Assembly (NCBI RefSeq): GCF_032854445.1 | Contig: NW_027018106.1 | Location: 16,282 to 80,281 of the forward strand | DNA: 64,000 bases | Direction of reading: 5' to 3' | From: Liolophura sinensis | Lineage: Eukaryota; Mollusca; Polyplacophora; Chitonida; Chitonidae | Shown here: positions 52,101-63,200 of the stretch, one piece after another | Layout: each line of letters opens with the position of its first letter | Numbering within the stretch: position 1 is the first letter of the stretch | The notes under the pieces: model-generated | What the model saw: only the letters and a program-made list of their open reading frames with translations | What the model was told of the DNA's origin: nothing | Database searches by the model: none | Program-made: the position numbers and the translations under genes

Positions 52101-53198
52101 CAAAAGTATTGGTCGGAGAGCAACGCGGTTTGCACCATTCGATTTGTCGTCACAAAATACGTCGGATTAGCCTCTTACCAGCAGCACTGGAACAGTTTTT
52201 CCACTTTTGCATTTTTGCCTGGTCTTTTTGTTATTTGAAACCGGCTACACTGCACTCTGTACAATCGCGACTGGTCATTACTATATTCAACTTTTGACTA
52301 TAAGTTATGTGCCCTTCGGTAGCCAAGAAGACCTGAAATCTTTGGGCTAAGCCCATTTAACTCACCCAGCAATTGCCTTACTTCTAAGTGCAAGACAATC
52401 TCAATGTCTTTATCTACGTGTAGAAAAACCACACCATTTGTACGTGAAAAACACAAGGTACTTGATACAGTCTGCTGTAAAAAGTACAACTGAACACTGA
52501 CCCACTTCAGTAAGGTGCCAAAAGATGCGGAATTGAGCCAGGCATCGGCAGCTGTTGAAAAATTGCAAATTTCCCTGGTTTCCATGGAGTAAGAGCCGTT
52601 GCTGGGCACGTGATTATGACATAAATGATCATTCAATTGTCACTACAGCCAAAAGTATTGGTCGGAGAGCAACGCGGTTTGCACCATTCGATTTCTCGTC
52701 ACAAAATACGTCGGATTAGCCTCTTACCAGCAGCACTGGAACAGTTTTTCCACTTTTGCATTTTTACCTGGTCTTTTTGTTAATTGAAATCGGCTACACT
52801 GTACTCTGTACAATCGCGACTGGTCATTACTATATTCAACTTTTGACTATAAGTTATGTGCCCTTCGGTAGCCCAGAAGACGTCAAATCTATCGGCTAAG
52901 CCCGTTCAACTCACCCAGCAATTGCCTTACTTCTAAGTCCAAGACAATCTCAATGTCTTTATCTACGTGTAGAAAAACCACACCATTTGTACATAAAAAA
53001 CACAAGGTACTTGATACAGTCTGCTGTGAAAAGTACAACTAAACACTGTCCCACATTTATAAGGTGCCAAAAGATGCGGAATTGGGCCAGGCATCGGCAG
53101 CTGGTAAAAAATTGCAAATATCCCTGGTTTCCATGGAGTAAGAGCCGTTGCTGGGCACGTGATTATGACATCAATTATCATTGATCTGTCGCTACAGC

Positions 53199-53743
53199 CA
53201 AAAGTATTGGTCGGAGAGCAATGCGGTTTGCACCATTCGATTTCTCGTCACAAAATACGTCGGATTAGCCTCTTACTAGTAGCACTGGAACAGTTTTTCC
53301 ACTTTTGCATTTTTGCTTCGTCTTTTTGTTAATTGAAATTGGCTAAACTGTACTCTGTACAATCGCGACTGGTCATTACTATATTCAACTTTTGACTATA
53401 AGTTATGTGCCCTTCGGTAGCCCAGAAGACGTCAAATCTTTGGGCCAAGCCCATTTAACACACCCAGCAATTGCCTTACTTCTAAGTGCAAGACAATCTC
53501 AATGTCTTTACGTGTAGAAAAACCACACCATTTCTACGTGAAAACCACAAGGTACTTGATACAGTCTGCTGTAAAAAGTACAACTGAACACTGACCCACT
53601 TCAGTAAGGTGCCAAAAGATGCGGAATTGAGCCAGGCATCGGCAGTTGTTGAAAAATTGCAAATTTCCCTGGTTTCCATGGAGTAAGAGCCGTTGCTGGG
53701 CACGTGATTATGACATAAATTATCATTCAATTGTCACTACAGC
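53199..53743. repeat. Class C monomer with 4-bp deletion
   Basis: This copy is 545 bp long. GTCTTTATCTACGTGTAG is shortened to GTCTTTACGTGTAG at about 53504-53517, consistent with deletion between two short TTA/CTA-like matches. It removes the left arm of the CTACGTGTAG dyad. The copy also has TTTCTACGTGAAAACC where others have TTTGTACGTGAAAAAC, and it belongs to the AGCAATGCGG sublineage. Confidence 0.88.
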
Positions 53744-54292
53744 CAAAAGTATTGGTCGGAGAGCAACGCGGTTTGCACCATTCGATTTCTCGTCACAAAA
53801 TACGTCGGATTAGCCTCTTACCAGCAGCACTGGAACATTTTTTCCACTTTTGCATTTTTACCTGGTCTTTTTGTTAATTGAAATCGGCTACACTGTACTC
53901 TGTACAATCGCGACTGGTCATTACTATATTCAACTTTTGACTATAAGTTATGTGCCCTTCGGTAGCCCAGAATACGTCAAATCTATCGGCTAAGCCCATT
54001 CAACTCACCCAGCAATTGTCTTACTTCTAAGTCCAAGACAATCTCAATGTCTTTATTTACGTGTAGAAAAACCACACCATTTGTACATAAAAAACACAAG
54101 GTACTTGATACAGTTTGCTGTGAAAAGTACAACTAAACACTGACCCACATTTATAAGGTGCCAAAAGATGCGGAATTGAGCCAGGCATCGGCAGCTGTTG
54201 AAAAATTGCAAATTTCCCTGGTTTCCATGGAGTAAGAGCCGTTGCTGGGCACGTGATTATGACATCAATGATCATTCAATTGTCGCTACAGC

Positions 54293-57200
54293 CAAAAGTA
54301 TTGGTCGGAGAGCAACGCGGTTTGCACCATTCGATTTCTCGTCACAAAATACGTCGGATTAGCCTCTTACCAGCAGCACTGGAACAGTTTGTCCACTTTT
54401 GCATTTTTGCCTGGTCTTTTTGTTAATTGAAATCGGCTACACTGTACTCTGTACAATCGCGACTGGTCATTACTATATTCAACTTTTGACTATAAGTTAT
54501 GTGCCCTTCGGTAGCCCAGAAGACCTGAAATCTTTGGGCTAAGCCCATTCAACTCACCCAGCAATTGTCTTACTTCTAAGTCCAAGACAATCTCAATGTC
54601 TTTATCTACGTGTAGAAAAACCAGACCATTTGTACATAAAAAACACAAGGTACTTGATACAGTCTGCTGTGAAAAGTACAACTAAACACTGACCCACATT
54701 TATAAGGTGCCAAAAGATGTGGAATTGGGCCAGGCATCGGCAGCTGTTAAAAAATTGCAAATATCCCTGGTTTCCATGGAGTAAGAGCCGTTGCTGGGCA
54801 CGTGATTATGACATCAATAATCATTGATCTGTCGCTACAGCCAAAAGTATTGGTCGGAGAGCAACGCGGTTTGCACCATTCGATTTCTCGTCACAAAATA
54901 CGTCGGATTAGCCTCTTACTAGTAGCACTGGAACAGTTTTTCCACTTTTGCATTTTTGCTTCGTCTTTTTGTTAATTGAAATCGGCTAAACTGTACTCTG
55001 TACAATCGCGACTGATCATTACTATATTCAACTTTTGACTATAAGTTATGTGCCCTTCGGTAGCCCAGAAGACGTCAAATCTTTCGGCTAAGCCCATTCA
55101 ACTCACCTAGCAATTGTCTTACTTCTAAGTCCAAGACAATCTCAATGTCTTTATCTACGTGTAGAAAAACCAGACCATTTGTACATAAAAAACACAAGGT
55201 ACTTGATACAGTCTGCTGTGAAAAGTACAACTAAACACTGACCCACATTTATAAGGTGCCAAAAGATGTGGAATTGGGCCAGGCATCGGCAGCTGTTGAA
55301 AAATTGCAAATATCCCTGGTTTCCATGGAGTAAGAGCCGTTGCTGGGCACGTGATTATGACATCAATGATCATTGATCTGTCGCTACAGCCAAAAGTATT
55401 GGTCGGAGAGCAACGCGGTTTGCACCATTCGATTTGTCGTCACAAAATACGTCGGATTAGCCTTTTACTAGTAGCACTGGAACAGTTTTTCCACTTTTGC
55501 ATTTTTGCTTCGTCTTTTTGTTAATTGAAATCGGCTAAACTGTACTCTGTACAATCGCGACTGGTCATTACTATATTCAACTTTTGACTATAAGTTATGT
55601 GCCCTTCGGTAGCCCAGAAGACGTCAAATCTTTCGGCTAAGCCCATTTAACTCACCCAGCAATTGCCTTACTTCTAAGTCCAAGACAATCTTAATGTCTT
55701 TATCTACGTGTAGAAAAACCACACCATTTGTACATGAAAAACACAAGGTACTTGATACAGTCTGCTGTAAAAAGTACAACTGAACACTAACCCACTTCAA
55801 TAAGGTGCCAAAAGATGCGGAATTGAGCCAGGCATCGGCAGCTGTTGAAAAATTGCAAATTTCCCTGGTTTCCATGGAGTAAGAGCTGTTGCTGGGCACG
55901 TGATTATGACATAAATGATCATTCAATTGTCACTACAGGCAAAAGTATTGGTCGGAGAGCAACGCGGTCTGCACCATTCAATTTGTCGTCACAAAATACG
56001 TCGGATTAGCCTCTTACCAGCAGCACTGGAACAGTTTTTCCACTTTTGCATTTTTGCCTGGTCTTTTTGTTATTTGAAACCGGCTACACTGCACTCTGTA
56101 CAATCGCGACTGGTCATTACTATATTCAACTTTTGACTATAAGTTATGTGCCCTTCGGTAGCCAAGAAGACCTGAAATCTTTGGGCTAAGCCCATTTAAC
56201 TCACCCAGCAATTGCCTTACTTCTAAGTGCAAGACAATCTCAATGTCTTTATCTACGTGTAGAAAAACCACACCATTTGTACGTGAAAAACACAAGGTAC
56301 TTGATACAGTCTGCTGTAAAAAGTACAACTGAACACTGACCCACTTCAGTAAGGTGCCAAAAGATGCGGAATTGAGCCAGGCATCGGCAGTTGTTGAAAA
56401 ATTGCAAATTTCCCTGGTTTCCATGGAGTAAGAGCCGTTGCTGGGCACGTGATTATGACATAAATGATCATTCAATTGTCACTACAGCCAAAAGTATTGG
56501 TCGGAGAGCAACGCGGTTTGCACCATTCGATTTCTCGTCACAAAATACGTCGGATTAGCCTCTTACCAGCAGCACTGGAACAGTTTTTCCACTTTTGCAT
56601 TTTTGCCTGGTCTTTTTGTTATTTGAAACCGGCTACACTGCACTCTGTACAATCGCGACTGGTCATTACTATATTCAACTTTGACTATAGGTTATGTGCC
56701 CTTCGGTAGCCAAGAAGACCTGAAATCTTTGGGCTAAGCCCATTTAACTCACCCAGCAATTGCCTTACTTCTAAGTGCAAGACAATCTCAATGTCTTTAT
56801 CTACGTGTAGAAAAACCACACCATTTGTACGTGAAAAACACAAGGTACTTGATACAGTCTGCTGTAAAAAGTACAACTGAACACTGACCCACTTCAGTAA
56901 GGTGCCAAAAGATGCGGAATTGAGCCAGGCATCGGCAGCTGTTGAAAAATTGCAAATTTCCCTGGTTTCCCATGGAGTAAGAGCCGTTGCTGGGCACGTG
57001 ATTATGACATAAATGATCATTCCATTGTCACTACAGCCAAAAGTATTGGTCGGAGAGCAACGCGGTTTGCACCATTCGATTTCTCGTCACAAAATACGTC
57101 GGATTAGCCTCTTACCAGCAGCACTGGAACAGTTTTTCCACTTTTGCATTTTTACCTGGTCTTTTTGTTAATTGAAATCGGCTACACTGTACTCTGTACA

Positions 57201-60200
57201 ATCGCGACTGGTCATTACTATATTCAACTTTTGACTATAAGTTATGTGCCCTTCGGTAGCCCAGAAGACGTCAAATCTATCGGCTAAGCCCCGTTCAACT
57301 CACCCAGCAATTGCCTTACTTCTAAGTCCAAGACAATCTCAATGTCTTTATCTACGTGTAGAAAAACCAGACCATTTGTACATAAAAAACACAAGGTACT
57401 TGATACAGTCTGCTGTGAAAAGTACAACTAAACACTGACCCACATTTATAAGGTGCCAAAAGATGTGGAATTGGGCCAGGCATCGGCAGCTGTTGAAAAA
57501 TTGCAAATATCCCTGGTTTCCATGGAGTAAGAGCCGTTGCTGGGCACGTGATTATGACATCAATGATCATTGATCTGTCGCTACAGCCAAAAGTATTGGT
57601 CGGAGAGCAACGCGGTTTGCACCATTCGATTTGTCGTCACAAAATTCGTCGGATTAGCCTCTTACTAGTAGCACTGGAACAGTTTTTCCACTTTTGCATT
57701 TTTGCTTCGTCTTTTTGTTAATTGAAATCGGCTAAACTGTACTCTGTACAATCGCGACTGGTCATTACTATATTCAACTTTTGACTATAAGTTATGTGCC
57801 CTTCGGTAGCCCAGTAGACGTCAAATCTTTCGGCTAAGCCCATTTAACTCACCCAGCAATTGCCTTACTTCTAAGTCCAAGACAATCTTAATGTCTTTAT
57901 CTACGTGTAGAAAAACCACACCATTTGTACATGAAAAACACAAGGTACTTGATACAGTCTGCTGTAAAAAGTACAACTGAACACTAACCCACTTCAATAA
58001 GGTGCCAAAAGATGCGGAATTGAGCCAGGCATCGGCAGCTGTTGAAAAATTGCAAATTTCCCTGGTTTCCATGGAGTAAGAGCTGTTGCTGGGCACGTGA
58101 TTATGACATAAATGATCATTCAATTGTCACTACAGGCAAAAGTATTGGTCGGAGAGCAACGCGGTTTGCACCATTCGATTTGTCGTCACAAAATACGTCG
58201 GATTAGCCTCTTACCAGCAGCACTGGAACAGTTTTTCCACTTTTGCATTTTTGCCTGGTCTTTTTGTTATTTGAAACCGGCTACACTGCACTCTGTACAA
58301 TCGCGACTGGTCATTACTATATTCAACTTTTGACTATAAGTTATGTGCCCTTCGGTAGCCAAGAAGACCTGAAATCTTTGGGCTAAGCCCATTTAACTCA
58401 CCCAGCAATTGCCTTACTTCTAAGTGCAAGGACAATCTCAATGTCTTTATCTACGTGTAGAAAAACCACACCATTTGTACGTGAAAAACACAAGGTACTT
58501 GATACAGTCTGCTGTAAAAAAGTACAACTGAACACTGACCCACTTCAGTAAGGTGCCAAAAGATGCGGAATTGAGCCAGGCATCGGCAGCTGTTGAAAAA
58601 TTGCAAATTTCCCTGGTTTCCATGGAGTAAGAGCCGTTGCTGGGCACGTGATTATGACATAAATGATCATTCAATTGTCACTACAGCCAAAAGTATTGGT
58701 CGGAGAGCAACGCGGTTTGCACCATTCGATTTCTCGTCACAAAATACGTCGGATTAGCCTCTTACCAGCAGCACTGGAACAGTTTTTCCACTTTTGCATT
58801 TTTACCTGGTCTTTTTGTTAATTGAAATCGGCTACACTGTACTCTGTACAATCGCGACTGGTCATTACTATATTCAACTTTTGACTATAAGTTATGTGCC
58901 CTTCGGTAGCCCAGAAGACGTCAAATCTATCGGTTAAGCCCCGTTCAACTCACCCAGCAATTGCCTTACTTCTAAGTCCAAGACAATCTCAATGTCTTTA
59001 TCTACGTGTAGAAAAACCACACCATTTGTACATAAAAAACACAAGGTACCTTGATACAGTCTGCTGTGAAAAGTACAACTAAACACTGTCCCCACATTTA
59101 TAAGGTGCCAAAAGATGCGGAATTGGGCCAGGCATCGGCAGCTGTTAAAAAATTGCAAATATCCCTGGTTTCCATGGAGTAAGAGCCGTTGCTGGGCACG
59201 TGATTATGACATCAATTATCATTGATCTGTCGCTACAGCCAAAAGTATTGGTCGGAGAGCAATGCGGTTTGCACCATTCGATTTCTCGTCACAAAATACG
59301 TCGGATTAGCCTCTTACTAGTAGCACTGGAACAGTTTTTCCACTTTTGCATTTTTGCTTCGTCTTTTTGTTAATTGAAATCGGCTAAACTGTACTCTGTA
59401 CAATCGCGACTGGTCATTACTATATTCAACTTTTGACTATAAGTTATGTGCCCTTCGGTAGCCCAGAAGACGTCAAATCTTTGGGCTAAGCCCATTTAAC
59501 TCACCCTGCAATTGCCTTACTTCTAAGTGCAAGACAATCTCAATGTCTTTATCTACGTGTAGAAAAACCACACCATTTGTACGTGAAAACCACAAGGTAC
59601 TTGATACAGTCTGCTGTAAAAAGTACAACTGAACACTGACCCACTTCAGTAAGGTGCCAAAAGATGCGGAATTGAGCCAGGCATCGGCAGTTGTTGAAAA
59701 ATTGCAAATTTCCCTGGTTTCCATGGAGTAAGAGCCGTTGCTGGGCACGTGATTATGACATAAATTATCATTCAATTGTCACTACAGCCAAAAGTATTGG
59801 TCGGAGAGCAACGCGGTTTGCACCATTCGATTTCTCGTCACAAAATACGTCGGATTAGCCTCTTACCAGCAGCACTGGAACAGTTTGTCCACTTTTGCAT
59901 TTTTACCTGGTCTTTTTGTTAATTGAAATCGGCTACACTGTACTCTGTACAATCGCGACTGGTCATTACTATATTCAACTTTTGACTATAAGTTATGTGC
60001 CCTTCGGTAGCCCAGAAGACCTGAAATCTTTGGGCTAAGCCCATTTAACTCACCCAGCAATTGCCTTACTTCTAAGTGCAAGAAAATCTCAATGTCTTTA
60101 TCTACGTGTAGAAAAACCACACCATTTGTACGTGAAAAACACAAGGTACTTGATACAGTCTGCTGTAAAAAGTACAACTGAACACTAACCCACTTCAGCA

Positions 60201-63200
60201 AGGTGCCAAAAGATGCGGAATTGAGCCAGGCATCGGCAGCTGTTGAAAAATTGCAAATTTCCATGGTTTCCATGGAGTAAGAGCTGTTGCTGGGCACGTG
60301 ATTATGACATAAATGATCATTCAATTGTCACTACAGGCAAAAGTATTGGTCGGAGAGCAACGCGGTTTGCACCATTCGATTTGTCGTCACAAAATACGTC
60401 GGATTAGCCTCTTACCAGCAGCACTGGAACAGTTTGTCTACTTTTGCATTTTTGCCTGGTCTTTTTGTTAATTGAAATCGGCTACACTGTACTCTGTACA
60501 ATCGCGACTGGTCATTACTATATTCAACTTTTGACTATAAGTTATGTGCCCTTCGGTAGCCCAGAAGACCTGAAATCTTTGAGCTAAGCCCATTTAACTC
60601 ACCCAGCAATTGCCTTACTTCTAAGTGCAAGAAAATCTCGATGTCTTTATCTACGTGTAGAAAAACCACACCATTTGTACGTGAAAAACACAAGGTACTT
60701 GATACAGTCTGCTGTAAAAAGTACAACTGAACACTGACCCACATTTATAAGGTGCCAAAAGATGCGGAATTGAGCCAGGCATTGGCAGCTGTTGAAAAAT
60801 TGCAAATTTCCCTGGTTTTCATGGAGTAAGAGCCGTTGCTGGGCACGTGATTATGACATAAATGATCATTCAATTGTCACTACAGCCAAAAGTATTGGTC
60901 GGAGAGCAACGCGGTTTGCACCATTCGATTTCTCGTCACAAAATACGTCGGATTAGCCTCTTACCAGCAGCACTGGAACAGTTTGTCCACTTTTGCATTT
61001 TTACCTGGTCTTTTTGTTAATTGAAATCGGCTACACTGTACTCTGTACAATCGCGACTGGTCATTACTATATTCAACTTTTGACTATAAGTTATGTGCCC
61101 TTCGGTAGCCCAGAAGACGTCAAATCTATCGGCTAAGCCCATTCAACTCACCCAGCAATTGTCTTACTTCTAAGTCCAAGACAATCTCAATGTCTTTATC
61201 TACGTGTAGAAAAACCAGACCATTTGTACATAAAAAACACAAGGTACTTGATACAGTCTGCTGTGAAAAGTACAACTAAACACTGACCCACATTTATAAG
61301 GTGCCAAAAGATGTGGAATTGGGCCAGGCATCGGCAGCTGTTGAAAAATTGCAAATATCCCTGGTTTCCATGGAGTAAGAGCCGTTGCTGGGCACGTGAT
61401 TATGACATCAATGATCATTGATCTGTCGCTACAGCCAAAAGTATTGGTCGGAGAGCAACGCGGTTTGCACCATTCGATTTGTCGTCACAAAATACGTCGG
61501 ATTAGCCTCTTACTAGTAGCAGTGGAACAGTTTTTCCACTTTTGCATTTTTGCTTCGTCTTTTTGTTAATTGAAATCGGCTAAACTGTACTCTGTACAAT
61601 CGCGACTGGTCATTACTATATTCAACTTTTGACTATAAGTTATGTGCCCTTCGGTAGCCCAGAAGACGTCAAATCTATCGGCTAAGCCCATTTAACTCAC
61701 CCAGCAATTGCCTTACTTCTAAGTCCAAGACAATCTTAATGTCTTTATCTACGTGTAGAAAAACCACACCATTTGTACATGAAAAACACAAGGTACTTGA
61801 TACAGTCTGCTGTAAAAAGTACAACTGAACACTAACCCACTTCAATAAGGTGCCAAAAGATGCGGAATTGAGCCAGGCATCGGCAGCTGTTGAAAAATTG
61901 CAAATTTCCCTGGTTTCCATGGAGTAAGAGCTGTTGCTGGGCACGTGATTATGACATAAATGATCATTCAATTGTCACTACAGGCAAAAGTATTGGTCGG
62001 AGAGCAACGCGGTTTGCACCATTCGATTTGTCGTCACAAAATACGTCGGATTAGCCTCTTACCAGCAGCACTGGAACAGTTTTTCCACTTTTGCATTTTT
62101 GCCTGGTCTTTTTGTTATTTGAAACCGGCTACACTACACTCTGTACAATCGCAACTGGTCATTACTATATTCAACTTTTGACTATAAGTTATGTGCCCTT
62201 CGGTAGCCCAGAAGACCTGAAATCTTTGGGCTAAGCCCATTTAACTCACCCAGCAATTGCCTTACTTCTAAGTGCAAGACAATCTCAATGTCTTTATCTA
62301 CGTGTAGAAAAACCACACCATTTGTACATGAAAAACACAAGGTACTTGATACAGTCTGCTGTAAAAAGTACAACTGAACACTGACCCACTTCAGTAAGGT
62401 GCCAAAAGATGCGGAATTGAGCCAGGCATCGGCAGTTGTTGAAAAATTGCAAATTTCCCTGGTTTCCATGGAGTAAGAGCCGTTGCTGGGCACGTGATTA
62501 TGACATAAATGATCATTCAATTGTCACTACAGCCAAAAGTATTGGTCGGAGAGCAACGCGGTTTGCACCATTCGATTTCTCGTCACAAAATACGTCGGAT
62601 TAGCCTCTTACCAGCAGCACTGGAACAGTTTTTCCACTTTTGCATTTTTACCTGGTCTTTTTGTTAATTGAAATCGGCTACACTGTACTCTGTAAAATCG
62701 CGACTGGTCATTACTATATTCAACTTTTGACTATAAGTTATGTGCCCTTCGGTAGCCCAGAAGACGTCAAATCTTTCGGCTAAGCCCATTCAACTCACCC
62801 AGCAATTGTCTTACTTCTAAGTCCAAGACAATCTCAATGTCTTTATCTACGTGTAGAAAAACCAGACCATTTGTACATAAAAAACACAAGGTACTTGATA
62901 CAGTCTGCTGTGAAAAGTACAACTAAACACTGACCCACATTTATAAGGTGCCAAAAGATGCAGAATTGGGCCAGGCATCGGCAGCTGTTGAAAAATTGCA
63001 AATATCCCTGGTTTCCATGGAGTAAGAGCCGTTGCTGGGCACGTGATTATGACATCAATGATCATTGATCTGTCGCTACAGCCAAAAGTATTGGTCGGAG
63101 AGCAACGCGGTTTGCACCATTCGATTTCTCGTCACAAAATACGTCGGATTAGCCTCCTACTAGTAGCACTGGAACAGTTTTTCCACTTTTGCATTTTTGC

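Larger units (their letters stand above)
42762..54292. repeat. Domain 11: heptamer higher-order repeat C-B-C-A-B-C-B x3 (~3.84 kb)
   Basis: Copy 1: 42762 C, 43311 B, 43860 C, 44409 A, 44959 B, 45508 C, 46056 B. Copy 2: 46605 C, 47154 B, 47703 C, 48252 A, 48802 B, 49352 C, 49900 B. Copy 3: 50450 C, 50998 B, 51547 C, 52101 A, 52650 B, 53199 C, 53744 B. The lengths are 3843, 3845 and 3843 bp. Position-specific markers recur at this period. TGTACAATTGCG occurs only in the first C of each copy. CAGGCAAAAG before a B copy, with GTCCCCTTCGG, marks the second monomer. CCAGGCC marks the B copies just before each heptamer at 42213, 46056 and 49900. The TATTTG A copies at 44409, 48252, 52101 and 55940 extend the beat to a fourth A. 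Copy 3 is altered at its end: 53199 and 53744 carry the AGCAATGCGG and CCAGAATACG variants of domains 5 and 7. Confidence 0.92.
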
